This document shows positions 1 through 8,966 of a stretch of 64,000 bases of DNA, one piece after another. Under the pieces are notes generated by a model. That model ran no database searches. It had not been told where the DNA came from and worked only from the letters and a program-made list of their open reading frames with translations. Location: the NCBI GenBank assembly GCA_041398605.1, contig JAWKUK010000005.1, positions 186,001 through 250,000 on the forward strand, in the 5' to 3' direction. This DNA is from JAWKUK01 sp041398605. Lineage in GTDB: Bacteria > Planctomycetota > UBA1135 > GCA-002686595. A program made the translations under genes and the position numbers. Each line of letters begins with the position of its first letter. Position 1 is the stretch's first letter.

Positions 1-1172
1 GTTGCGCCGATGACCGCCATGCCGAGCAGGACCACCGCGTCCTTGGCCACGAGCCAGAAGAAGGCCGAGATCAGGACGATCGCGACGAGCCGCACCGGGT
101 TGATGTCCGTATCGCCGGACACGCGCCCGTTCACGACCGAGAGCGGCACGGCGAGGGCGATCGTCGCGACCGAGGCGATCCAGGGCAGGTTGAAGACGAG
201 CTGGCCGGCGAAGACCGCGCCCGTGACGCCGAGGAGCGCGGCGAACGTGTGCAGGACGCGCCGCGAGCTCGGCTGCAGGTAGGGCGTGCGTCCAGGCGTG
301 AACCCCGGCGGCACGGTCGCTTGCACGCGGTATTGGTACGCAAACAGGATCGCCGCGAAGGTGGGCAGCGTCAGCACCGCGATCGCCGTCCACCGCACCC
401 AGTCCGGGATCGGGCCGTAGGGGTGCGGCGAGCCGTCGGCGGTCGTCAGCATCGGCACGATCCAGAGGCTCGGCAAGAGCGCGCCCAGGATCATTCCGAC
501 GCCGATCCGAGGCCCGACGACCATGCCGATCCCGTAGTACAACGGATCGACGCCGATCTGCAGCTCCGCGAGGCGCGGCAGGCCGAGCTTGATCTTCAGG
601 GTCGACCAGAGCGCGTGGCCCTCGGCGACGAAGCTCGCCTTCGTCGGGAAGGTCAGCGCCGCGGCGATGAGGCTCCAGATCTTCAAGAGCCGCACCGGGC
701 GGTTCACTTCGCCCGGCGCGCGCTCGGCGGCGACGGCGCGCTGGATGACCGCGCACGCGGTGCCGGACGGGAAGAAATACTGCACCATCTGGCGCCGCAC
801 GAGGTTCCCGACGAGCGTGCCGAGGACGCCGACGGAGGCGAAGAGCAGCACGAGGTGCCACGAGTTCGGCCGCCAGTCCGGCTTGACGATGTGGACCGCC
901 GCGTAACACGCGACGACAAAGCCGATGCTCCCGCCGGCGCTGACCATCGTTTGCCCGAGGTTGAGCTCGTAGATCGTCGCCTTCTTGTGCGCGAGCCCGA
1001 GGAACGCGACGGACGCGAGCACAGCGACGATCGACCCTGTGTCGCCCCAACCGATCAGCAGGGTGGTGTAGATGTTCGCCGCGCAGATGACCGCGGCGAG
1101 CATCGCGAACACGAGCCACTGCGTGGGACCGAGACGGGGGATCAGTGACGAGGTGTGCGGGGGAGAGGTCAT
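1..1172 (-). CDS. OPT-family oligopeptide transporter (C-terminus cut by window edge)
   Basis: Reading the minus strand from an ATG at 1172-1170 gives an uninterrupted hydrophobic protein of 390 codons that runs off the left edge. It starts MTSPPHTSSLIPRLGPTQWL. The first membrane segment (LVFAMLAAVICAANIYTTLL) is followed by glycine-rich helices and a late SGDTDINPVRLVAI segment. That TDINP signature and the glycine-rich helix pattern are typical of the OPT superfamily, which imports oligopeptides or metal-siderophore complexes across the inner membrane. The substrate cannot be told. The start is preceded about 35 nt upstream by a TAGGAT -10-like hexamer. OPT proteins usually have 500-700 residues, so roughly a third is missing. 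The gene is divergent from murJ. Confidence 0.8.
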   Translation of the reverse strand, partial: MTSPPHTSSLIPRLGPTQWLVFAMLAAVICAANIYTTLLIGWGDTGSIVAVLASVAFLGLAHKKATIYELNLGQTMVSAGGSIGFVVACYAAVHIVKPDWRPNSWHLVLLFASVGVLGTLVGNLVRRQMVQYFFPSGTACAVIQRAVAAERAPGEVNRPVRLLKIWSLIAAALTFPTKASFVAEGHALWSTLKIKLGLPRLAELQIGVDPLYYGIGMVVGPRIGVGMILGALLPSLWIVPMLTTADGSPHPYGPIPDWVRWTAIAVLTLPTFAAILFAYQYRVQATVPPGFTPGRTPYLQPSSRRVLHTFAALLGVTGAVFAGQLVFNLPWIASVATIALAVPLSVVNGRVSGDTDINPVRLVAIVLISAFFWLVAKDAVVLLGMAVIGA

Positions 1173-1307
1173 CGGGGCCGTCGCGTCCAGGGGCTGGGGG
1201 GGGGCGCGATCCTAACCCGGACACGGACCCTCCGGCGCGCCGGCGCCCAATGTGGCTCACGATGTTCTGAGGGCGCCCCAGCGCGCGCAGCCGACACCTC
1301 GCAGCCG

Positions 1308-1313
1308 TAGAAT
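1308..1313 (+). promoter_or_regulatory. Candidate -10 box (TAGAAT) for murJ
   Basis: TAGAAT lies 8 nt before the TTG start of murJ. A transcript starting the usual 7 nt after the hexamer would have a leader of about 2 nt. No clear -35 box is visible. Confidence 0.3.
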
Positions 1314-1321
1314 CTTCCGCC

Positions 1322-3028
1322 TTGAAGTCACCTAGCGGCCACGGACCCGAGCGGCACGGGACGGATCCGGCGCGAGCCGGCGCGGAGCGCGCTGGCGATG
1401 CGCGCATCGTTGTGCGCCACGGGCGGCTCGTGCGGCGCACGGCCCTCGTGTCGGTCCTGACGTTGATGAGCCGCGTGCTGGGCTTCGTGCGCGAGATGAT
1501 CGCGGCGGCCCTCTTTGGCGACGGGTCTGGCATCTACGACGCGTTCATCACCGCGTGGCGGGTCCCGAACCTGTTCCGGCGCTTCCTCGGCGAGGGCGCG
1601 ATCTCCACGAGCTTTCAGACCGCGCTGACGGAGGTCGACGGCGACCACGGCGACGACGCTGGTCGGGCCCTCTTCTGGTCGACGGCGCGCATGCTCACGG
1701 CGATCCTCGTCGCGGTCACCGTCATCGTGATGGCGCTCGTGGTCGTGATGCCTGACGCCATGCCCTTCACGGGCTGGCGCTGGCTCGGGGCCGACCCTGC
1801 GCCGGTGCGCGAGCTGACGATCCGCCTGATGCCGTTTGTGCTGTTCGTCTGCCTGGCGGCGCTCGTCAGCGGCGGCCTGCAGGTGCGCGGCATCTTTGGC
1901 GCGCCCGCCTGGGCGCCGGCCGTCCTGAACGTCGTCTGGCTGGTGACGCTCGCGCTCATCGTGCTGCGCTTTGGTCGGATCGGCCCGGCACCCGCCGAGG
2001 ACGGCGGCCTGCGTCACCTCGAGATGTCGCGTTGGTTGGCCTGGGGCGCGCTCGCGTCCGGCCTCGCGCAGCTCGTCGTGCAGCTACCTGCGTTGCGCCG
2101 TGCCGGCCTGTGGCGCGGGCCGCGCGTCCCCTTGCCGCGCGGGGTCTCCGGGCCGTCGACTGTCCTGCGGCGCGCGCTGCCGCTCGCGTTCGGCGCGGCC
2201 GTCTATCAGGTCAACGTCATGATCGATGGGTTCATGGCCGAGGGCCTCTTGGCGAACGGCGGCCCTACGATTCACTATCTGGCCAATCGGGTGCAGCAGT
2301 TCCCGCTCGCGCTCGTTGCGGTCGCCGCGACGAGCGCCGTCTTCCCGGCGCTCCAAGCGCTCGGCCACGTCGGCGACCGGGCTGCTCTGCGCAAGCTGCA
2401 CGACCGCACCCATTTGGCGATCGCGTTGGTCGCGCTGCCAGCGAGCGTCGGCCTCGCGGTCCTCGCGCGGCCGTTTTCTGAGGCCGTCTTTGGCCACGGA
2501 GCGTTCGGTCCCGAGGGCGTCGCCCGCACGGCCTTGACGCTGCAGTTCTTGTGCATCGCGATCTTGCCCGCGGGCGCGACGGGGCTGATTGCGCGCGCGT
2601 ATTACGCGCTCGGGGACTTCAAGACACCCGTGCGTGTCTCTGCGTTGCTGTTGCTGGTGAACGTCAGCCTCAACGTCGTGTTCCTGGTGTGGCTTGGGTT
2701 CGACGTCGAGGGGCTCGCGCTCGCGACCGCGGTCACGAGCTGGTTGAACGTCCTGCTGTTGTGGCCCGGCCTCACGCGACGGCTCGGTTTGCCCGGGGGG
2801 CGCCAGCCGTTCGCGGCGCCGCTCGCGCGCATCGCCGCGGCCTCGCTGCTGTCGGGCGCGGTCGCCCACGTCGTCTATGGGGTCGCTGGCCCGCGGCTCG
2901 GCGACGGACTGGGGGTTTTCACCGCGATCTCGCTCGCGATGGTGTCCTATGGCCTCGCTGCGACGGCGCTGCGCGCCCCTGGCGCGGTCGAATTGGCCGC
3001 GAAGCTACGAAGACGCTTCTCGCCTTGA
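1322..3028 (+). CDS. murJ: Lipid II flippase MurJ (MVF/MviN family)
   Basis: The 568-residue polytopic membrane protein carries the N-terminal family signature SRVLGFVREMIAAALFG, followed by DAFITAWRVPNLFRRFLGEGAISTSF. These are the conserved first helices of MurJ, which flips undecaprenyl-linked lipid II across the inner membrane for peptidoglycan synthesis. About 12-14 hydrophobic segments follow, matching the family's 14 helices. The TTG at 1322 is used as start and gives a 40-residue polar leader rich in Arg and Gly. A GTG at 1412 would shorten this and cannot be excluded, since neither has a Shine-Dalgarno sequence. It stands alone, divergent from the OPT gene, with 188 bp before nrdJ. 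Confidence 0.92.
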   Translation: MKSPSGHGPERHGTDPARAGAERAGDARIVVRHGRLVRRTALVSVLTLMSRVLGFVREMIAAALFGDGSGIYDAFITAWRVPNLFRRFLGEGAISTSFQTALTEVDGDHGDDAGRALFWSTARMLTAILVAVTVIVMALVVVMPDAMPFTGWRWLGADPAPVRELTIRLMPFVLFVCLAALVSGGLQVRGIFGAPAWAPAVLNVVWLVTLALIVLRFGRIGPAPAEDGGLRHLEMSRWLAWGALASGLAQLVVQLPALRRAGLWRGPRVPLPRGVSGPSTVLRRALPLAFGAAVYQVNVMIDGFMAEGLLANGGPTIHYLANRVQQFPLALVAVAATSAVFPALQALGHVGDRAALRKLHDRTHLAIALVALPASVGLAVLARPFSEAVFGHGAFGPEGVARTALTLQFLCIAILPAGATGLIARAYYALGDFKTPVRVSALLLLVNVSLNVVFLVWLGFDVEGLALATAVTSWLNVLLLWPGLTRRLGLPGGRQPFAAPLARIAAASLLSGAVAHVVYGVAGPRLGDGLGVFTAISLAMVSYGLAATALRAPGAVELAAKLRRRFSP

Positions 3029-3216
3029 GTGCCACTTAGGACGGTTTCCAGGCGCCGCTGGATCAGCCGGTTCCCCTTGACTCCACGCTGGGGACACGAC
3101 TCTGGCCGCCGCCCCTTGCATCCTGTCGACCAGGCGCGAATCATCCGCCCGCGGTCCTGCCGCGCGCCAAGGGGGGTGCGCGGCACGGGTCGTCGTCCCT
3201 CACCGAACTCCGCGCC

Positions 3217-5907
3217 GTGAACCCGACCTCGCTGCACCCGTCGATGGCCTCCCGCCCCACCCAGCCCGATCCCAGCGCGAGCGGCGGCCAGGAGCCCGAC
3301 CCGCAGCCTGCGCCCGGGTCCGAGGCCCCGGGGCGTGAACTCGCCCAGCAGCAGGGCGGGCGCGCCCCGTCTGCCCCAACTGCCCCGGCCGCCTCGGCCG
3401 CCTCGGCCGCCCCGTCCGCCGCGGACGCCGCGGCCCTCGCCGCGCTGCGCGCGATCGACCCGCCGGCCGACCTCGTCGACCCCGACCTGACGCCGAACTC
3501 CCTGACGGTCCTCGAGCGGCGCTACCTCTTGCGCGACCAAGCCGGCGAGCTGCGCGAGACCGCGCGGCAGATGTTCTGGCGCGTCGCGTCGCACGTCGCA
3601 GGCGGTGAGCTCGCCTGCGGCGTCAGCGCCGAGGAGACCATCGAGGTCGCGCGCGACTTCTACACGCTGATGGCCGAGCGCATGTTCTTGCCGAACAGCC
3701 CGTGCCTCACGAACGCCGGGCGTCGCGACGGGATGCTCTCCGCGTGCTTCGTCCTGCCGGTCGAGGACTCGGTCGAAGGCATCTTCGACGCCGTCAAAGC
3801 GACCGCCATGATCCAGAAGGCGGGCGGCGGCACGGGCTTCAGCTTCTCGCGGCTGCGCCCGGCGGGCGACCTCGTCGAGAGCTCCGGCGGCCAGGGGGCT
3901 GGCCCGCTCGCGTTCATGGAGGTCTTCTCGAAGACCTCGGACTCCATCACCCAGGGCGCGTTCCGCAAGGGCGCGAACATGGGCATCTTGCGCATCGACC
4001 ACCCCGACATCGGGCAGTTCGTCGTCTACAAGGACGACCGCACGAAGCTCACGAACTACAACATCTCGGTCGCGGTCACGGACCGCTTCCTGGAGGAGCT
4101 GCGCAGCGATCCGACGCAGCTGCACTCCGTGCAGAACCCGCGGACGAAGAAGTGGGCGCCGCTCGAGAAGCGCGACGCGAAGGGCCGCGTGGTCGCGGCC
4201 GCTGATGGCGCGCCGACGCATTGGACGGTCGGCGAGCTCTGGGACGCGATCATCCAGCACGCCCACGCCAGCGGCGAGCCAGGCGTGATCTTCATCGACC
4301 GCATCAACGCGACCAACCCGATCAAGAACGTCGGTGAGATCGAAGCGACGAACCCGTGCGGCGAGCAGCCGCTGCACGCGTGGGACTCGTGCAACCTCGG
4401 CTCGATCAACCTCGGCCGCTTTGTGCAAGGCGAGGGCGAAGACGCGAGCTTCCACTGGGACGCGTTCCGCGAGGCGATCCACACCTGCACGCGCTTCCTC
4501 GACGACGTGATCGAGGTCAATCACTATCCGCTGCGCCAGATCGAGGAAATGTCGCGCGCGACGCGCCGCATCGGCCTGGGCGTGATGGGCTTCGCGGACG
4601 CGCTCTACATGCTCGGCGTGCCGTACGACTCCGACGAGGGCTGCGCGTTCGGCGAAGAGGTCATGCGCGTCCTGCAAGAAGAGTCGCACCTCGCCAGCGA
4701 GATCCTGGCCGAAGAGCGCGGCGTCTTCTCGGCGTGGGAAGGCTCCGAGTGGGAGCAGCGCGGCCAGCGCATGCGCAACAGCTACACGACGACGATCGCG
4801 CCGACGGGCACGATCTCGATCATCGCGGGCTGCTCGGGCGGGATCGAGCCGCTGTTCTCGCTCGCCTTCACGCGTCAGGTGATGAAGGACAAGGACGGCG
4901 TGCCGACGACCATGCGCGAGGTCAACCCCGTGTTCGAGCGCGTGGCCCGCGGCGCCGGCTACTTCAGCGACGAGCTGATCGACCGCATCGCGCGCGAGGG
5001 CACCGTGCACGACATCGCGGAGGTGCCTGCCGACCACCAGCGCCTGTTCGTGACCGCGCACGACGTCGCGCCGACGTGGCACATGCGCATGCAGGCTGCG
5101 TACCAGCGCAACTGCGACGCCTCGATCAGCAAGACGATCAACTTCCCGCACGAGGCGACGGTCGACGACGTGCGCGCGATCTATGAGCTCGCGATCGACC
5201 TCGACGTGAAGGGCGTCACGGTCTATCGCGACGGCTGTCGCGACATGCAGCCGATGGCGCTCGAGGGCTCGAAGCGCGCGACCGAGGGCGCGCCTGCCAC
5301 AATGTCGGCCGCGCCAGGGCCCGAGACCGGGTTCTTCATGCGCTCGGCGGCGGACGGCCCGATGCTCGCGCCGGTGAAGCTGCCGGAGATCATGCCGTCG
5401 CTGCGCATTCGCCAGATGACGCCGTTTGGCAACATGCACGTGAAGGTCAGCGTCGACCCGCGCATCAGCCGCGAGCGCGAGGTCTTCGCGCAGCTCGGCA
5501 AAGGCGGCGACGTCGCGAACTCAGACCTCGAGGCGATCTGCCGGATCCTGTCGCTGTGGCTGCGCTCGAACGGCAGCCTCGAGACGGCCGTCAGCCAGCT
5601 GAGCGGCATCGGCTCGAGCCTCTCGGTCCCTACGAAAGACGGCCGGATCATGTCGCTCGCGGACGGCCTCGCGACGGCGCTGCGCCGCTACCTGGACGCC
5701 AAGAACGCCCACGGCCTCGAGGCGCTCCTCCTGGGCCGCGTCGACGCGAACGCGGACCGGGCGCCGGGCGAGGCTGCGCCGGCCGCGTCGAACGGCACGC
5801 CGCGCAACGTCGCGCGTTACAAGATCAAGTGCCCGCAATGCACGTCGAACCTCAACTTCTCCGAGGGCTGCGTGAAGTGCGAGTCGTGCGGCTTCAGCCA
5901 GTGCTGA
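3217..5907 (+). CDS. nrdJ: Adenosylcobalamin-dependent (class II) ribonucleotide reductase
   Basis: This 896-residue protein reduces ribonucleotides to deoxyribonucleotides using a B12-derived thiyl radical. Visible motifs in order are NSPCLTNAG, GMLSACFVLP (redox Cys), QKAGGGTGFSFSRLRP, NPCGEQPL (thiyl-radical Cys and catalytic Glu), SCNLGSINL and PTGTISIIAG. It ends in a zinc-ribbon tail, CPQC-x8-GCVKCESCGFSQC, whose C-terminal cysteines re-reduce the active site. Starts at GTG 3217 or ATG 3244 both leave a 60-70 residue Ala/Pro/Ser-rich N-terminal extension before the recognisable domain. No closer in-frame start exists. I saw no cobalamin riboswitch or NrdR box in the 188 bp upstream. It is convergent with the next gene. 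Confidence 0.95.
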   Translation: MNPTSLHPSMASRPTQPDPSASGGQEPDPQPAPGSEAPGRELAQQQGGRAPSAPTAPAASAASAAPSAADAAALAALRAIDPPADLVDPDLTPNSLTVLERRYLLRDQAGELRETARQMFWRVASHVAGGELACGVSAEETIEVARDFYTLMAERMFLPNSPCLTNAGRRDGMLSACFVLPVEDSVEGIFDAVKATAMIQKAGGGTGFSFSRLRPAGDLVESSGGQGAGPLAFMEVFSKTSDSITQGAFRKGANMGILRIDHPDIGQFVVYKDDRTKLTNYNISVAVTDRFLEELRSDPTQLHSVQNPRTKKWAPLEKRDAKGRVVAAADGAPTHWTVGELWDAIIQHAHASGEPGVIFIDRINATNPIKNVGEIEATNPCGEQPLHAWDSCNLGSINLGRFVQGEGEDASFHWDAFREAIHTCTRFLDDVIEVNHYPLRQIEEMSRATRRIGLGVMGFADALYMLGVPYDSDEGCAFGEEVMRVLQEESHLASEILAEERGVFSAWEGSEWEQRGQRMRNSYTTTIAPTGTISIIAGCSGGIEPLFSLAFTRQVMKDKDGVPTTMREVNPVFERVARGAGYFSDELIDRIAREGTVHDIAEVPADHQRLFVTAHDVAPTWHMRMQAAYQRNCDASISKTINFPHEATVDDVRAIYELAIDLDVKGVTVYRDGCRDMQPMALEGSKRATEGAPATMSAAPGPETGFFMRSAADGPMLAPVKLPEIMPSLRIRQMTPFGNMHVKVSVDPRISREREVFAQLGKGGDVANSDLEAICRILSLWLRSNGSLETAVSQLSGIGSSLSVPTKDGRIMSLADGLATALRRYLDAKNAHGLEALLLGRVDANADRAPGEAAPAASNGTPRNVARYKIKCPQCTSNLNFSEGCVKCESCGFSQC

Positions 5908-5945
5908 GCCCTTAGGCCACAAGCGCCGCCGTCAGAGCGCCTCCT

Positions 5946-7559
5946 TCACGGGCGTCGGATCCAGATGGGCCCGACGCCCGTCGGCGTGTAGTGCTCGTCG
6001 AGGTACGCGTTGACCGCGGGGGACAGGCGGCCCAAGGCCTCGTCGCGCTCTACGGCCTTGGGCGGCGCTTCGCGCAGGATGCGCAGCACGTCGTCGCCGC
6101 GCTCGGCGTCGGTCATCACCGAGAGCATCCCGTCGTGCAGGAAGAAGTAGCGGTAGGCGTGGGGGCGGAAGAGCGCGGCGCCGTACCAGCTCGTGAGCAC
6201 GGTGTCGGTCGGCGCGGTGTTGGTCATCACGAACTCGAAGCTCGCGCGCAGCTCGTCATCGTTCCAGTGAATGCGCCCGACGATCCACGCGAGCGGCGTC
6301 GTGAGGATCAACGGCACGGCGGCAGCGCGCAGGCGCGCGCTGCCCGTCGCGAGCAGCAGTGGCGCCGCCGTCAGCGCCAACAGCGCGGCATAGGGCGCGC
6401 GATCCGCGTAGTTCGCCCGGCCCGCGCTGACGCTCCAAAGCGCGGCGCCCGCCACGCACACGAGCGGCAATACGACTCGCGCGAGGACCGGCGGCGTGCG
6501 CCGATCCACTGCGTCTGCGCCCCACGCCAGGGCGCTCGCCGCGCCCAGCGCCCAGAGCGGCAGCAGCGGCAGCAGGAACTGCGGCCACGGCACGGGCACT
6601 GTGAACCAGCCGCACACGATAGCGACGGACGCGAGGCCCAAGATCGCGCGCGGAGCCCTTGTCTCGCGCGCATCAGTTGATGGACCTTCGTGCAGTCCGG
6701 GCCGGCGTACGAGCGCAGCGAGGCTCGCGGCGACACCGAGCGCGCCTAGCACCGTGACCGCGGGGTTGCGCTCGAACAGCTCGCGGGTGAAACGCATGGG
6801 CGAGAGCTCGCGCGGCCACGACAGCGGCATCACGATCACGTGCTGCACGAACGCGCCGGCGGCGCCCTGTGCGGCGAGCACGGCCAGCGTCACGCCGAGC
6901 GGCACAAACGCCGCGGCGGTCATGAGCGCGACGCCTCGCACCCGCGCCGCGCGCGCGCCCGGCGGCGCCGTCAGCAACGCGCCGAGCGCGGCGCCCGTGA
7001 CGCCGAACGCCAGCTTGGGCGTGAACATGAACCCGCAGCCGAACAGGAGCCCGGCGGTCGCGAAGGCCGCCCGCGTCCCGCCCGCGACGCCCCGCAGGAG
7101 CGCCACGAGCCCGAAGAGCCACGCGCACGTCGCTGGAACGTCCGGCCGGATCTCCAGCGAGCGATCGACGAACAGCGTGACGCCGCACAGCAGCAGCGTC
7201 CCAGTCCCCGCGACGCTGCGGCCGACGGTGCGCCGGCCGAGCAGGTACGTCGCCCAGACCGCGCCCCAGGCAAAGACGCACATCAGCGCGCGGCTGGCCT
7301 GGACGGCGCTCCATTCCGGCCCGAGCGCGCGCACGAGCGGCGCCAGGAGCCACGCCGTCCACGGCGGGTGGTGCTCGAAGTAGTCCACGTACGGGACCAG
7401 CCCGTGCAGCACGGAATAGGCGCCGTGCAGGTGCTGCAGCTCGTCGGGGTCATAGTTGCGGGCGAGCAGCAGCGGGACGCGCCAGAGGCAGAGCGCGAGG
7501 ACGGCGAGCGCCGCCAGCGCCTCCGCCGCGCGGGACCTCTTCGGGACATTGTGCAGCAT
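5946..7559 (-). CDS. GT-C-type membrane glycosyltransferase (ArnT/PMT-like, family 39)
   Basis: The 537-residue protein has one N-terminal helix followed at once by NYDPDELQHLHGAYSVLHG and PYVDYFEHHPPWTAWLLAPL. This is the first-loop acidic signature (DEL...EHHPP) of polyprenol-phosphate-sugar-dependent GT-C transferases. About 10 further hydrophobic segments follow, then a soluble C-terminal domain with a YYFLHDGM-like loop. Such enzymes move a sugar from a lipid carrier to an acceptor on the periplasmic side. The open frame extends far upstream, but the ATG at 7559-7557 is the first that puts a membrane helix next to the signature. It is divergent (246 bp) from the GT2 gene, which could make its lipid-linked donor; that link is inferred. 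Confidence 0.75.
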   Translation of the reverse strand: MLHNVPKRSRAAEALAALAVLALCLWRVPLLLARNYDPDELQHLHGAYSVLHGLVPYVDYFEHHPPWTAWLLAPLVRALGPEWSAVQASRALMCVFAWGAVWATYLLGRRTVGRSVAGTGTLLLCGVTLFVDRSLEIRPDVPATCAWLFGLVALLRGVAGGTRAAFATAGLLFGCGFMFTPKLAFGVTGAALGALLTAPPGARAARVRGVALMTAAAFVPLGVTLAVLAAQGAAGAFVQHVIVMPLSWPRELSPMRFTRELFERNPAVTVLGALGVAASLAALVRRPGLHEGPSTDARETRAPRAILGLASVAIVCGWFTVPVPWPQFLLPLLPLWALGAASALAWGADAVDRRTPPVLARVVLPLVCVAGAALWSVSAGRANYADRAPYAALLALTAAPLLLATGSARLRAAAVPLILTTPLAWIVGRIHWNDDELRASFEFVMTNTAPTDTVLTSWYGAALFRPHAYRYFFLHDGMLSVMTDAERGDDVLRILREAPPKAVERDEALGRLSPAVNAYLDEHYTPTGVGPIWIRRP

Positions 7560-7805
7560 GGGCCGGCCGCGACTGTGCCATCCCTGGATCGGCCCCGCAA
7601 CGCCGCGCGCCGCTGGGCGGGACTGCGCGGACCTGGGTGCGCCTGCCCGTGGCGGCTTCGGCCGTGGCAGCGTGCTACGCTTCGCCGGACGCCGCGTCCG
7701 TGGTGCATCGGGTGCGGTGTGCGCCCCGGCCCTCCCGACGCGCTCCCTTCGCCCCGCACACCCGATTTCGCCCCAAGGCGCCTGCCCAAGTCTCTCGAGC
7801 GCGCG

Positions 7806-8966
7806 ATGACCGACTGCGAACTGTCCATCGTCATGCCCTGCCTCAACGAGGCGGAGACGCTCGCGGTCTGCATCCAGAAGGCGCGCGGGTACCTCGAGCG
7901 CGCGGGCGTCGACGGCGAGGTCGTCATCGCGGACAACGGCAGCACGGACGGCAGCCAAGAGCTCTCGGTCGCGAACGGCGCCCGGGTCGTGCACGCGCCC
8001 AGGCGCGGCTACGGGGCGGCGCTGCAGGCCGGGATCGCCGGCGCCCGCGGGCGCTACGTCATCATGGGCGACGCCGACGACAGCTACGATTTCTCGCGGC
8101 TGGACGCCTTTGTCGAGCGCCTGCGCGCCGGCGACGAGCTCGTCATGGGCAACCGCTTTCGCGGCGGCATCGCGCCCGGCGCCATGCCGCCGTTGCACCG
8201 CTACCTCGGCAACCCGGTCCTGACGACGATCGGGCGGGTCCTCTTCAGCAGCCCGTGCCGCGACTTCCACTGCGGCCTGCGCGGGTTCTCGCGCGAGGCG
8301 ATCTTGGGCCTGCAGCTGCGGACGACAGGCATGGAGTTCGCCAGCGAGATGGTGGTCAAGGCGACGCTGCGCGGCCTGCGTGTCAGCGAGGTGCCGACGA
8401 CGCTCTCCCCCGACGGGCGCTCGCGCCCGCCGCACCTGCGTAGCTGGCGCGACGGGTGGCGGCACCTGCGCTTCCTGTTGATGCTCAGCCCGCGCTGGCT
8501 CTTCCTCGCGCCGGGCACGCTGTTGATCCTGTTGGGCGTCACGTTGATGGCGCTCGTGCTGCCCGGGCCGTTCGAGGTGCGCGGCGTGCGCCTGGACGTC
8601 CACACGCTCGTCGCGGCGGGCGCGATGCTCGTCCTGGGCACGCAGACGATCACCTTCGGCATCCTCGCCAAGCAGTTCGGCGTCAACGCCGGCATCCTGC
8701 CCGAGAGCCGCGGCGCCTCGCGGCTGCGGCAGGTCTTTGCCCTCGAGCGCGCGGTCGTCGTCGGCTGCATCGTCTTCCTCGTGGGCTTCGGCGTGATGTT
8801 GCGGACGATCACGTCCTGGAGCGCGGCGGGCCTCGGGGACCTCGACTACCAGGTCACGATGCGCTGGGTCGTGCCGTCCGTGACGGCGATGACGCTCGGC
8901 ATGCAGCTCGTGCTCTCGGCCTTCATGAGCGGGGTCCTGGACCTCAACGTCGATCGTGACCGCTGA
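7806..8966 (+). CDS. Family 2 glycosyltransferase, dolichol/polyprenol-phosphate sugar synthase type
   Basis: The 386-residue protein opens directly with the GT2 fold: LSIVMPCLNEAETLAVCIQKA, then VIADNGSTDGS, GYGAALQAGIAGARGRYVIMGDADDSYDF (the metal-binding DAD) and GNRFRGGI. This layout fits DPM1/GtrB-like enzymes, which use a nucleotide sugar to make polyprenyl-phosphate sugar at the cytosolic face. From about residue 235 there are four hydrophobic segments, so the enzyme is anchored by C-terminal helices as in GtrB. The stop overlaps the next gene's GTG by 11 nt, indicating translational coupling. Its product could feed the neighbouring GT-C-like proteins (inference). Confidence 0.85.
   Translation: MTDCELSIVMPCLNEAETLAVCIQKARGYLERAGVDGEVVIADNGSTDGSQELSVANGARVVHAPRRGYGAALQAGIAGARGRYVIMGDADDSYDFSRLDAFVERLRAGDELVMGNRFRGGIAPGAMPPLHRYLGNPVLTTIGRVLFSSPCRDFHCGLRGFSREAILGLQLRTTGMEFASEMVVKATLRGLRVSEVPTTLSPDGRSRPPHLRSWRDGWRHLRFLLMLSPRWLFLAPGTLLILLGVTLMALVLPGPFEVRGVRLDVHTLVAAGAMLVLGTQTITFGILAKQFGVNAGILPESRGASRLRQVFALERAVVVGCIVFLVGFGVMLRTITSWSAAGLGDLDYQVTMRWVVPSVTAMTLGMQLVLSAFMSGVLDLNVDRDR

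Noticed and set aside
249..1148. Plus-strand 299-codon frame at the left edge
   Set aside because: It is antisense to the OPT transporter, whose minus-strand translation is a clean membrane protein running off the window edge.
3029..3216. Cobalamin riboswitch upstream of the B12-dependent nrdJ
   Set aside because: I looked for a B12-box-like conserved core and the surrounding stems and found none convincing; a covariance search could still change this.
2947..5439. Minus-strand open frame of 830 codons
   Set aside because: It is the antisense shadow of nrdJ; its translation is Arg/Asp/Ala-rich low complexity with no motif, while the plus strand has the full set of NrdJ signatures.
6840..7805. 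Upstream extension of the GT2 frame to 6840
   Set aside because: The GT2 fold begins right at ATG 7806. The extension is Arg/Gln-rich shadow of the divergent GT-C gene.
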